Shown piece by piece: positions 25,945-33,841 of a DNA stretch of 64,000 nucleotides. The position numbers and the translations under genes are program-made. The stretch comes from Carboxydothermus pertinax. GTDB lineage: Bacteria; Bacillota; Z-2901; Carboxydothermales; Carboxydothermaceae. Every line of letters begins with the position of its first letter. Position 1 is the stretch's first letter. The stretch spans positions 62,001-126,000 of the forward strand of contig NZ_BDJK01000006.1 of NCBI RefSeq assembly GCF_001950255.1. Reading direction: 5' to 3'. Below the pieces are notes generated by a model. It did not search any database. It saw only the letters and a list, made by a program, of their open reading frames with translations, and was not told where the DNA came from.

Positions 25945-26634
25945 CTACTCATTTTCTTCCATGCTCAAAAATTGCCCATGCCACGAGTGATACCAGATAC
26001 TTCCGTTAACACCGTTGACACTTAACATGCCAGTAATTTTTCCATCTTTTTTAGTGTGTAATGTATAATACCCGTAAAATTCATGGGGTTCTACTGCTTT
26101 GACGCCGGGTAAGTTTTTGTCCAGGTACTGCTGGGCAAGCTGCAAGGCTTGTTCAGCGGTGATACGATTTTTTAAAGTTGTCCTGTTATAAGCCCAACCC
26201 ATCATTCGCCCCATATGACCATATTTAGTGTTCCACATCATATTAGGTCCCATTTCAGGAGAGACTGCTCCTGTAATTTTATCCACTATTAACTCCATGG
26301 CGTATTTTTTGCTGTCTATTTCCTGGATTTCTGCATAAAAGTGGTTATCAAACTCCATGATTTCTGCCAGTTTTAAGTTCGGATTTCCGATAGCTTCCAG
26401 GTATTTTTTTAAAATAGTTTTTGCAGTATTCATATCAACTGTACTACTTACTGATGATTGACCAGAGTTACTGGAATTGTAATTGTAACCACCCATCATT
26501 CCGTTAAAACCACCGCCCATCATCCAGCCCAAATAACCAGGGCTAGTGGAAGATGCAGCGTAAGCAATAACTCCTGTTATGATAATTATAGCGATCAATA
26601 ACAATGGAAACTTCATTCCAGTTTTTTTCAACAT
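25945..26634 (-). CDS. exported PepSY-like domain protein
   Basis: The 229-residue protein has an N-terminal signal or anchor (FPLLLIAIIIITGVIAYAA), then a Gly/Met-rich stretch (GWMMGGGFNGMMGGYNY). Two PepSY-like repeats follow, at about 68-135 (DMNTAKTILKKYLEAI, KYAMELIVDKITGAVSPE) and 150-225 (ITAEQALQLAQQYLD, ITGMLSVNGVNGSIWYHSWHG). It probably acts outside the membrane. AGGAGG precedes the ATG. It is divergent from two SHOCT-domain genes. Met/His/Gly-rich segments could bind metal, but that is only a guess. Confidence 0.65.
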   Translation of the reverse strand: MLKKTGMKFPLLLIAIIIITGVIAYAASSTSPGYLGWMMGGGFNGMMGGYNYNSSNSGQSSVSSTVDMNTAKTILKKYLEAIGNPNLKLAEIMEFDNHFYAEIQEIDSKKYAMELIVDKITGAVSPEMGPNMMWNTKYGHMGRMMGWAYNRTTLKNRITAEQALQLAQQYLDKNLPGVKAVEPHEFYGYYTLHTKKDGKITGMLSVNGVNGSIWYHSWHGQFLSMEENE

Positions 26635-26889
26635 AATAAATTCCTCCTTTAATCCTTAATGGTTGGCCGGGATACCTGACCCTGACCTTTATAAATATTA
26701 TAGAGGACTTATGCTTATAATGTGTTTCGAAAAAGTCACAAAATAGTGCCGTTTTTGTAAACTTAAATTTGTTGATGTACATAATTCATATGAAAAAATA
26801 AAAAACGGAAATATGATTAAATTGCCATAATCATGCAACACTTTAGAAACAATATTGCTTTATAATGGGCTTAAAAGGAGGCGATAGCA

Positions 26890-27180
26890 ATGATGTGGAG
26901 ATTTTTTTCAGGTTACGGTAATGGGTATGGCAATGGCAATGGATTTGGATATTTCCCAGGTGATTTTCTTATAAATCTATTAATCCTAATGGTAGTTCTA
27001 GTTGTAGTTATAGTTATAGCAGTAGTTATCTTAAAACGATTAGCCGTAAATAATCATAGCAGTTCTTTAACCCTTTCCAGCCGGCGGTCAACAGCAGAAG
27101 AAATATTAAAGGAACGATATGCCCGAGGTGAAATAAATAGAGAAGAATATTTAAAAGCATTAGAAGATCTCAAGAAATAA
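26890..27180 (+). CDS. small SHOCT-domain membrane protein
   Basis: The 96-residue protein has a Gly/Asn/Tyr-rich N-terminus (GYGNGYGNGNGFGYFPG), one membrane helix (about 31-52) and a C-terminal SHOCT motif (AEEILKERYARGEINREEYLKALEDL). SHOCT segments are oligomerisation or anchoring modules. AAGGAGG precedes the ATG. The next gene encodes a similar protein 51 bp downstream and the two probably form an operon. Confidence 0.75.
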   Translation: MMWRFFSGYGNGYGNGNGFGYFPGDFLINLLILMVVLVVVIVIAVVILKRLAVNNHSSSLTLSSRRSTAEEILKERYARGEINREEYLKALEDLKK

Positions 27181-27231
27181 GGGGAAGGTTTAGTTCGGCT
27201 AAGTTTGTTGATTAGATGGGAGGTGTAAATA

Positions 27232-27423
27232 ATGATGTTTTTTATTATTCTTTTTGGAGCTGTTATAGTTTACTTTATTTATAAGAACCTAGCCGGCAAT
27301 GATATTCTTAGTAAAGTTGTTCCCGGGAAAACCCCTGAAGAACTTTTAAAAGAAAGATATGCCAGGGGCGAAATTTCTAAAGAAACCTATAAAGAAATGC
27401 TAAACGATTTGCGCAATAAATAA
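27232..27423 (+). CDS. small SHOCT-domain membrane protein, second copy
   Basis: The 63-residue protein has one N-terminal membrane helix (FFIILFGAVIVYFIYKN) and a C-terminal SHOCT motif (PEELLKERYARGEISKETYKEML) nearly the same as in the preceding gene. GGGAGG precedes the ATG. A strong terminator follows. Confidence 0.75.
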   Translation: MMFFIILFGAVIVYFIYKNLAGNDILSKVVPGKTPEELLKERYARGEISKETYKEMLNDLRNK

Positions 27424-27433
27424 TATAAGATGT

Positions 27434-27478
27434 AAAAAAATCGGCCCACTCTAATTTATTCGGCCGATTTTTCTTTTT
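27434..27478 (+). terminator. Rho-independent terminator after the SHOCT pair
   Basis: AAAAATCGGCC pairs with GGCCGATTTTT around a 15-nt loop and is followed by CTTTTT. Confidence 0.85.
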
Positions 27479-27540
27479 GGAATGAAATGGAAAATATTGC
27501 CCAAATGAAAAAAGAATAGCTTTTAAGAAGGTGAGATACA

Positions 27541-27775
27541 TTGAATATAATACCCATTGATGAAACCTTGAGAAAAGAAGTTTTTAATTTTTTTTATCGA
27601 GTGCTGGGGTGTGCCGATAATGGTATCTAAAGGAAAAGTGCATTATGTAGATAAACTTCCGGGTTTTGCGGCAATTGAACAGGGAAATGTAATGGTCTAA
27701 TAACTTATCATATAGAAAACGGGGAATGTGACGCTTGACAGTTTAAGAGAAAATCAGGGGATAGGCAGTAAACAA
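27541..27775 (+). pseudogene. frameshifted and truncated GNAT acetyltransferase gene
   Basis: A TTG after AAGAAGGTGAG opens NIIPIDETLRKEVFNFF. The sense then moves between frames: MVSKGKVHYVDKLPGFAAIEQGN, LITYHIENGECD, and finally DSLRENQGIGS, the acetyl-CoA loop of GNAT enzymes. Several frame changes and the lack of the rest of the domain show it is dead. Confidence 0.7.
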
Positions 27776-27785
27776 ACACATGCCA

Positions 27786-27814
27786 TTGACGTTAGTTTGT
27801 TATCAAACTATAAT
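27786..27814 (+). promoter_or_regulatory. marR promoter with operator-like inverted repeat
   Basis: TTGACG, a 17-bp spacer and TATAAT form a near-consensus sigma-A promoter. The spacer contains AGTTTG-TTAT-CAAACT, a perfect 6-bp inverted repeat ideally placed for autorepression. Confidence 0.75.
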
Positions 27815-27866
27815 GTGAGTAGGTAAAATAAAGTTTTTATCTAAATTGACAGCATATGAGGTGGAC

Positions 27867-28289
27867 ATGGACACGAATAATGTTATTTCATTAATATCGT
27901 CAATCCGAGAAAAAGCCAATAGGTTTATCATGCGTGAATTAAACAACAGGGGTATAAAAGGAATTGTAACATCTCATGGAGATATCCTGGTTGCTCTTTT
28001 TAAAAATAATGTCCTTACGATGAAAGAAATAGCGGAAAAAATTGATAGAGATAAATCTACCGTAACCGCTTTAGTGGACAAGCTTGTGGATTTTGGATAT
28101 GTAAAAAAGGAAAGAGACCCTGCCGATAGCAGAGTAATTTTAGTAAGTTTAACAGATTTGGGAAAACAACTACAGCCTGATTTTGAGGATATATCCAGGA
28201 AATTGATTGACGTAGCGTTCAGAGGGATTTCACCGGAGGAAAGGGAAGCGCTGGTTAAAATTTTAATAAAAATCAAAGAAAACTTTTAA
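27867..28289 (+). CDS. MarR-family transcriptional regulator
   Basis: The 140-residue winged-helix protein has VLTMKEIAEKIDRDKSTVTALVDKLVDFGYVKKERDP as recognition helix and wing, and SRVILVSLTDLGKQL, both typical of MarR. ATG 27867 follows GAGGTGG; the frame is open from 27846. It probably represses itself and the NAD(P)H oxidoreductase 207 bp downstream, whose promoter carries a long inverted repeat sharing the ATCAAAC half-site. Ligands of such pairs are often quinones or other electrophiles, but that is inference. Confidence 0.85.
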   Translation: MDTNNVISLISSIREKANRFIMRELNNRGIKGIVTSHGDILVALFKNNVLTMKEIAEKIDRDKSTVTALVDKLVDFGYVKKERDPADSRVILVSLTDLGKQLQPDFEDISRKLIDVAFRGISPEEREALVKILIKIKENF

Positions 28290-28433
28290 TTTTTTTAGCC
28301 AAATAGTTTGATATAAAAGTATTTTAAACGGGAGAATTGGCGAAATGGAATAAGCTTAAAGTTAAAAAGGGATAATGAATAATAAACGAAATTAGATGAG
28401 AATAAGGAGCGTAAAAATTTTTAAAAAAATAAT

Positions 28434-28466
28434 TTGACATCAAACATTTTTAGTATTTTGATGTCA
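28434..28466 (+). promoter_or_regulatory. promoter/operator of the NAD(P)H oxidoreductase gene
   Basis: TTGACA and a weaker TTTGAT, 17 bp apart, coincide with a perfect 10-bp inverted repeat TGACATCAAA...TTTGATGTCA. A repressor bound here would cover both promoter elements. The upstream MarR protein is the obvious candidate. Confidence 0.7.
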
Positions 28467-28496
28467 GTTAAATAAAATCATAAGGAGGGAATTTTA

Positions 28497-29075
28497 ATGA
28501 AACATTTAGTAGTTTTTGCCCATCCAAATCCAAAGAGTTTTGGAAAAGGGATCGTAGATGTTATTGTAAAAGCCTCAAAAGAAAAGGGGATGGATGTAAG
28601 GGTTAGGGATCTTTATCAAATTGGTTTTGATCCTGTTTTAAAGCCATCAGATTTTGAGGCCATTCACAGCGGAAAAGTGCCGGAAGATATTGCAGAAGAG
28701 CAAGAGCATATCAAGTGGGCGGATGTGATTACTTTTGTTTACCCTGTTTGGTGGACCGGACTTCCTGCTATGCTAAAAGGTTATGTTGACAGAGTGTTTT
28801 CATATGGATTTGCCTACCAGTATGTAGATGGAAACCCCGTCGGTTTGTTAGAAGGGAAAAAAGCGCTTTTATTCTGCACAACAGGTGCTTCAAATGAAAT
28901 ATATGAACAAATCGGGATGCACAATTCGATGAAACAAACCACAGATCAGGGTATATTTGGTTTTACGGGGATCGAAGTAATCGACCATGTTTTCTTTGGA
29001 GCAGTTCCCACTGTTGATGAAGAAACTCGCCGGGGCTACTTAAAGGAAGTAGAAAGAATCATTAAAGAGCTATAA
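28497..29075 (+). CDS. NAD(P)H-dependent FMN/FAD oxidoreductase, NQO1/KefF type
   Basis: The 192-residue flavodoxin-fold protein starts KHLVVFAHPNPKSFG. It has the conserved YPVWWTGLPAMLKGYVDRVFSYGFAY segment (about residues 81-106) and FCTTGA later. Members reduce quinones or act with K+ efflux channels. The gene follows a MarR regulator with a matching operator, so it is likely induced by quinone or electrophile stress. AAGGAGGG precedes the ATG. Confidence 0.85.
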   Translation: MKHLVVFAHPNPKSFGKGIVDVIVKASKEKGMDVRVRDLYQIGFDPVLKPSDFEAIHSGKVPEDIAEEQEHIKWADVITFVYPVWWTGLPAMLKGYVDRVFSYGFAYQYVDGNPVGLLEGKKALLFCTTGASNEIYEQIGMHNSMKQTTDQGIFGFTGIEVIDHVFFGAVPTVDEETRRGYLKEVERIIKEL

Positions 29076-29082
29076 TTTTTTA

Positions 29083-29130
29083 AAAGGGAAGTATCAAGAA
29101 AAGATAATCATCTTGATACTTCTCTTTTTA
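29083..29130 (+). terminator. Rho-independent terminator
   Basis: AAGTATCAAGA pairs with TCTTGATACTT and is followed by CTCTTTTT, just after the oxidoreductase gene. Confidence 0.8.
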
Positions 29131-29233
29131 TATTTTTAATGGACTTGACAATTTTTATCGTTGTGCCTAAAATCTAAAAACATAGGATGAACTTGCTAAA
29201 TATTACTAATGAACGGAAGAAGGGGTTTGGGCG

Positions 29234-29815
29234 ATGAAAAAAGTTATACCTAATAGGGATGAGGCGTTTGAACTTTTAAAAGAGTATAATCAAAATGAAA
29301 GTCTAATCCGGCATGCCCTGGCGGTCGAAGCGGTTATGTTGCACTTTGCCGAACTATTTGGCGAAGAAGATAAGGAAAAATGGGGAATTATCGGATTAGT
29401 TCATGACCTTGATTATGAAATGTATCCCGATGAACATTGTAAGAAAGTAAGAGAAATATTGACCGAAAGAAACTGGCCGGAAGATTACATTCGGGCAATA
29501 GAAAGCCATGGCTGGAAACTTTGTACTGATGTGGAACCGGTGGAGAGAATGGAAAAAGTGTTATATACAATTGACGAATTAACGGGATTGATTACCGCTA
29601 CTGCTCTTATGCGGCCAAGTAAAAGCATCCTGGATCTCGAGGTAAAATCGGTCAAGAAAAAATGGAAACAAAAGGGTTTTGCCGCAGGAGTAAATAGAGA
29701 GGTTATTGAAGAGGGAGCAAAAATGCTGGGGATGGAATTGGATAAAGTAATGGAAGAAACTATTAAAGGTATGCGGAAAGTAGCAGATGTTATTGGGCTA
29801 AAAGGTGAAGTGTAA
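29234..29815 (+). CDS. HD-domain phosphohydrolase-like protein
   Basis: The 193-residue protein is of the HDIG type. His in LIRHALAVEAVM, LVHDLDYEMYPDEH (the HD pair, about residues 57-58) and IESHGW are the metal-binding elements. It resembles small HD proteins of anaerobes annotated as hydrolases of unknown substrate. It is the last gene before the right copy of the glmS 3'-end repeat. GGAAGAAGGGG lies upstream of the ATG. Confidence 0.75.
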   Translation: MKKVIPNRDEAFELLKEYNQNESLIRHALAVEAVMLHFAELFGEEDKEKWGIIGLVHDLDYEMYPDEHCKKVREILTERNWPEDYIRAIESHGWKLCTDVEPVERMEKVLYTIDELTGLITATALMRPSKSILDLEVKSVKKKWKQKGFAAGVNREVIEEGAKMLGMELDKVMEETIKGMRKVADVIGLKGEV

Positions 29816-29902
29816 TAAATAATCCGAACTAAATTAGCCTGTTTTACTTTACTGTGCGAAACTGTTCAAAGTCATCAAGGCTTTCTCTGGTTTAATTATA
29901 AG

Positions 29903-29929
29903 CCTGGCCAAGAGCGTGACGGTGGAGTA
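29903..29929 (+). repeat. glmS 3'-end direct repeat, right copy (candidate attR)
   Basis: Twenty-six of 27 bases match 21410-21436. In glmS reading this encodes LAKSVTVE and the first bases of the stop. No other part of glmS is present. A strong terminator follows at once, as would be expected if this were the original 3' end of glmS before insertion. Confidence 0.65.
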
Positions 29930-29935
29930 GAAAGA

Positions 29936-29985
29936 AAAAAACCGCTTTCTTGGTATGAATTAACATGCCAAGAAGCGGTTTTTAA
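29936..29985. terminator. bidirectional Rho-independent terminator
   Basis: AAAAACCGC-TTTCTTGG-TATG pairs with CATGCCAAGAAGCGGTTTTT with one bulge, and both sides have A/T runs. It could serve the genes on both sides and may once have terminated glmS. Confidence 0.8.
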
Positions 29986-30020
29986 TTTAATAAAAAAAGG
30001 GGTGACAGCGGAGATAAAGG

Positions 30021-30902
30021 TTATCTTATTGGAAGAAGCTCTTCCTTTGATTTTTTTAAAATTTCTTTTTGCCATTCAAGCATTGGTTCGACTGGTTCAG
30101 GAATTATGCTAAGCCCGCCAAGGAGGGCAAGGTTACAAAACAGTAACGGCCCAAGGAGCGGGTTTCTGTAGAGAAACCTCGCAAAAACTATTCCCTGTGT
30201 CCCTGCCAAATCACCGAGAACATGAAAGACAAAGCCAAGCAAGCCAGCAAAAAGGTTTAGAGCCAAAACCGCCAAGAAGAAATACTCTTCTCCCCTGTCC
30301 GGTGAGCGTTTGGCAAGCCACAAACAGGAAAATATTGCCATTATCCCTGTTATTAAGGGAATAATCGTATAAACCGGTTCAAAATTGAGGCGGGCATGAT
30401 CAAAGAATGCCGCCAAAACTGCACCCAAAAAACCATATCCCACCAATGTCAGCAACTTTGAGCGCCTTTCCAAACCTACAGTTCCCTCGCTTACCAGTGC
30501 GAACAGGGATACTCCAGCAAAAGCTATGGGTGCGGCAACAGGTGATCCATCTACTACTATTTTGTAAAGAGGTTCCCAATGCGAACTGGCATTTCCTGTG
30601 AGATGAAAGAACGTTCCGATAACTCCAACAGCGACCCCAAGCCACATACTGACCTTAAAAATTCGCTTGGACCAGAGTTTGTCCAGGAAAAACAACCTGC
30701 CCAACGTGGCTAATACCGCCAGAGGGCAATAGATTAACGGAATTATTTCCCAGCGGAAGAAATTATTCTGGGAATGGGCCATGGCTACATCGACCCCTAA
30801 AAGCGAAAAGTTTAAGGCCATTATGCTGAGCAAAAGTTTAGTTTTTAAATTTTTTCTAGAAAAGATTAACATGGGAGTTCTTAGATTTTTTATCTTAAGC
30901 AT
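30021..30902 (-). CDS. polytopic membrane protein, partner of the octaheme cytochrome
   Basis: The 293-residue protein has about eight hydrophobic helices, no recognised domain, and a charged C-terminal tail. The N-terminus includes a helix ending VDVAMAH. It starts 11 bp after the octaheme cytochrome gene, so the two are co-transcribed. Membrane proteins in this position often anchor the cytochrome or pass electrons to or from the quinone pool. His residues within helices (FFHLTG, FFDHARL, FVFHVLGD) could bind heme b or quinone. Function is inferred only from context. Confidence 0.6.
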   Translation of the reverse strand: MLKIKNLRTPMLIFSRKNLKTKLLLSIMALNFSLLGVDVAMAHSQNNFFRWEIIPLIYCPLAVLATLGRLFFLDKLWSKRIFKVSMWLGVAVGVIGTFFHLTGNASSHWEPLYKIVVDGSPVAAPIAFAGVSLFALVSEGTVGLERRSKLLTLVGYGFLGAVLAAFFDHARLNFEPVYTIIPLITGIMAIFSCLWLAKRSPDRGEEYFFLAVLALNLFAGLLGFVFHVLGDLAGTQGIVFARFLYRNPLLGPLLFCNLALLGGLSIIPEPVEPMLEWQKEILKKSKEELLPIR

Positions 30903-30913
30903 ATTATCCTCCC

Positions 30914-32185
30914 CTAATGCTTCTTTTCCAGTTCTTTTGCTTCAGCTTCCATTTCTACTAGAGCCTTTTTCTGTTCATAAATACCATGCCAGTTCACAAA
31001 ATCCGCTCCACCCATCACAGCTCCAAAGCGAGCCCTGCGTCCTTCATGATGCCACAATTCAAAGTACAAAAACTCGAGCGGCGTCTTCAGTGGGCCTTGG
31101 CCAATCAGCCCAGCTTGACGGAGACTATCTAAAAGTGCTTTCCCCTTTTCAACATTTTCATTGGACAAGGCAATAACCTTTTCAGCACCTGTCATCTGCT
31201 CTTCGACAAAGTTCTGCGTATGACAGTTCAAACAAATGGCCTTCATTGTTTCGCGGTTTTGTTCCCCATTCTGACGCACTTTAGCGAGTTCCGGTGCGAG
31301 ATACCATTTCAGGCGTTCCCCCACATTGTGAGTGCCTTGGACATTGCCAAACGCGGACATATGGCAAGTGGCACAGGTCGGAGCCGGGAAATCTTTCACT
31401 GTCAATGTACCGGCTGGGGCTTCCATATTGAACTTTTCTTTATTTGCTTGATAGAAAGTGCCATGAGCTGATTCATTGTAAATTTCAATCTGCGGATGAT
31501 CCGGACCTAAATGGCATTGCCCGCACGTTTCAGGTTTACGGGCTTGGGCTATATCAAAATTATGGCGGAGATGGCATTTGGTACAATCCCCAAAGCTGCC
31601 GTCTTCATTTTTTTTCCCAATACCATGGCAGACCTGACAGGATTGGCTGGCCGCGTCCTTTCCAATTAAAGTGTAAATAACGTTTGGTTTACCTTTATTA
31701 AGAGGCTGTCCTGTAGCATCTAGCAGATGGTATTTTGCTAGCTCCTCTTGACTGAAACCTTTAGCACCTGTCACAGCGTACCATGATCTAGCAGCATGAT
31801 TGCTCGCTGTAAACTCTTTAACCTCTTTTTCATGGCACTGGGCACAGTTGTTTGGGGTCGGTTTGGCAACGATAGCCACTTGATAATGTTCCTTCGTTAG
31901 CTTCTCCTGACCTTCTACCGGTTTGTGGCAATCGAGACACTGTACTCCGCGTCCGGCATGTTTGCTGTCAAAAAACTGATGAACAATACCAGGTGTCTTT
32001 TTCTCGTGACAATCTAGACAAGACTTATTTTTGCCCTGGACAACAGTGACGGCGCTCAATGTTGGAAGGGATGCCTTTACGCCTTTGGGCCCGATTACAT
32101 AACGATAGGACAGGAGAAGCATGATTACCCCTACTATTGTGCCTAATCCCACAATGGCAACCATACGCCTAGTTGATGGTTGCAT
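30914..32185 (-). CDS. membrane-anchored octaheme cytochrome c, hydroxylamine-oxidoreductase-like
   Basis: The 423-residue protein has an N-terminal membrane anchor (VAIVGLGTIVGVIMLLLSYRY) and eight CxxCH heme motifs (CLDCH twice, CAQCH, CQVCH, CTKCH, CGQCH, CATCH, CLNCH) spread over about residues 55-325. CGQCHLGPDHPQIEIYNESAHG, CHMSAFGNVQGTHNVGERLKW and the late WHGIYE resemble the HAO family of octaheme enzymes. Bacterial relatives reduce nitrite or hydroxylamine to ammonia, or oxidise hydroxylamine. Whether the covalent Tyr cross-link of true HAO can form is not clear from sequence. It faces outside the membrane. The heme-attachment machinery is not in the window. Confidence 0.8.
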   Translation of the reverse strand: MQPSTRRMVAIVGLGTIVGVIMLLLSYRYVIGPKGVKASLPTLSAVTVVQGKNKSCLDCHEKKTPGIVHQFFDSKHAGRGVQCLDCHKPVEGQEKLTKEHYQVAIVAKPTPNNCAQCHEKEVKEFTASNHAARSWYAVTGAKGFSQEELAKYHLLDATGQPLNKGKPNVIYTLIGKDAASQSCQVCHGIGKKNEDGSFGDCTKCHLRHNFDIAQARKPETCGQCHLGPDHPQIEIYNESAHGTFYQANKEKFNMEAPAGTLTVKDFPAPTCATCHMSAFGNVQGTHNVGERLKWYLAPELAKVRQNGEQNRETMKAICLNCHTQNFVEEQMTGAEKVIALSNENVEKGKALLDSLRQAGLIGQGPLKTPLEFLYFELWHHEGRRARFGAVMGGADFVNWHGIYEQKKALVEMEAEAKELEKKH

Positions 32186-32534
32186 TTTAACATCTCTCCT
32201 CCCTAATGTAATTCATGGTTGAGCAGAAGCACAGGTGTTTGAGAGTACAAACACCACCTCCTTCCATTAAAAGCCAAACAATCCCAATAACATTTCCATT
32301 ATAACGGGAAGAAACGAGCCCAAACTGTGATTCCAGTCACATTTTGTTGTATACAAGCTTGGGTTTTTGTAAAAAATTCCCTTGGTTTAAAGATGGATGT
32401 CATTTGAAATATCTGTCTTTTTTATGTGTCTTTACATTAAAAAATCTTGCTTTTTAAAAAGTAAATAATTATACTTATATATGTATGTAAGTACTTACTT
32501 AAATAATTAAAATAAAAAAGGGAGGTGTGCCTGC
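32186..32534. promoter_or_regulatory. divergent control region between cytochrome and tetR genes
   Basis: This 349-bp stretch has no ORF. It holds the cytochrome ribosome binding site (about 32200) and the promoters of both directions. The perfect 12-bp palindrome GTAAGTACTTAC at 32487-32498, 36 bp before the tetR start, is the best operator candidate for TetR autoregulation. Confidence 0.55.
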
Positions 32535-33107
32535 TTGAATCATTCAATCCAAAAAAGAATGAAGAAAGAAGAACGTGAACAACAAATTCTCGAAGCAGCT
32601 AGAAACGTATTTATTGAAAAGGGCTACAGAGGAGCAACGACGGTTGAAATTGCCCAAAGAGCAGGAATCTCAGAAGTTACTCTATTTCGTTATTTTTCAT
32701 CCAAACAGGATATTTTTATGAAATCAATTGAACCGATTTTAACGGAAACGCTTCAAGAGGTGATTCAAACTTCAAATAGGCTTAGTTCAAAAGAACGAAT
32801 CAAGCAGCTTTTACAAGATCGGATTACGTTGATATCCAAACATCATCGACTGATTAAAATGGTGTTAATGGAGGATCAGATTGATGATGAATTACCATCC
32901 GTTCACCTTATAAGCAAAATGATAAGGCTATTGAAACAAGCCATTTCCGAAATACAGGTGCAAAAGGAGAAGGAAGAAGTAATTTTGCGTTTAGTTATGG
33001 GAATGATATTAACTTTTTTGTTTATGCCGGAGAACGATAAGCAAAAAGTGAATCAAATTATTGCCCAAATGGTGGATTCAATCTGTATAGAAAATTGTAA
33101 GGAATAG
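32535..33107 (+). CDS. TetR-family transcriptional regulator
   Basis: The 190-residue protein has an N-terminal TetR helix-turn-helix (REQQILEAARNVFIEKGYRGATTVEIAQRAGISEVTLFRYFSSK, about residues 14-58) and a helical ligand-binding C-domain. It starts with TTG after GGGAGGTG. A palindrome upstream suggests autoregulation. The gene 27 bp downstream encodes a TipAS-domain protein and is probably co-transcribed and controlled by it. Confidence 0.85.
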   Translation: MNHSIQKRMKKEEREQQILEAARNVFIEKGYRGATTVEIAQRAGISEVTLFRYFSSKQDIFMKSIEPILTETLQEVIQTSNRLSSKERIKQLLQDRITLISKHHRLIKMVLMEDQIDDELPSVHLISKMIRLLKQAISEIQVQKEKEEVILRLVMGMILTFLFMPENDKQKVNQIIAQMVDSICIENCKE

Positions 33108-33134
33108 ACAAACATATAAATTGGGGTGAAGAAG

Positions 33135-33641
33135 ATGAAACGAATCTTTGAATGGTTAGGTATTCGCATGGAAAAACGACCGATGAGAATTGCTGCCAAG
33201 GAAGGGAGGATTACGATGAGTGATTGGGAGAAGTTTGAAGGCTTTAAAAAAGAATTATTGGAGGAAAATGAAAGAAAGTACGGTAAAGAAATCCGGGAAA
33301 AGTACGGGGAGGAAGCGGTTGCCCGCTCCTATGAAAAATTTAAAAATATGACACCTGAGCAATATGAGGAACTAACTAAACTTGGAAATGATATTTTAGA
33401 AAACCTAAAAGAGGCTCTTTTGACAGGTGATCCGGCAGGGGAACTTGCCCAGAAAACCGCGGCTCTCCATCATCGGTGGCTTACCTTTTTTTGGGACAGC
33501 TACAGCAAAGAAGCCCATGCCGGGTTAGCCGATATGTATGTTGCCGATGAGCGGTTTAAAGCGTACTACGATAAAGTAGCGCCGGGAGCGGCCGAATTTA
33601 TGCGGGATGCTATTTATGTTTATACCGGGATGAAAAAATAG
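33135..33641 (+). CDS. stand-alone TipAS-domain protein
   Basis: The 168-residue protein lacks the MerR DNA-binding domain to which TipAS is normally fused. Residues about 50-165 match TipAS: YGEEAVARSYEKFKNMTPEQYEEL and HHRWLTFFWDSYSKEAHAGLADMYVADERFKAYYDKVAPG. In TipA this domain binds thiopeptide antibiotics; here it may bind or sequester a ligand. ATG 33135 follows GGGGTGA. It lies directly behind a TetR regulator. Confidence 0.75.
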   Translation: MKRIFEWLGIRMEKRPMRIAAKEGRITMSDWEKFEGFKKELLEENERKYGKEIREKYGEEAVARSYEKFKNMTPEQYEELTKLGNDILENLKEALLTGDPAGELAQKTAALHHRWLTFFWDSYSKEAHAGLADMYVADERFKAYYDKVAPGAAEFMRDAIYVYTGMKK

Positions 33642-33665
33642 GGGGCCTAACGCCTCCTATTTTTA
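33635..33665 (+). terminator. Rho-independent terminator after the TipAS gene
   Basis: AAATAGG-GGGC and GC-CTCCTATTT pair around CTAAC and are followed by TT. The stem includes the stop codon. Confidence 0.7.
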
Positions 33666-33841
33666 TCAAGAACTCGCTTTTTATCAAAATCAGACATATT
33701 TATTTTTCAGTCCTTGCAGGTAATCTTCATAAAACTTTTTCAAGGTAATTCCATAATTGCCATAAGTAATTCTTCAAAAAGTGAAGGAATATTTCTAAAA
33801 AGTATGGCAAAATCTATATCACTGTTTTCGTTCTCAAGTTG

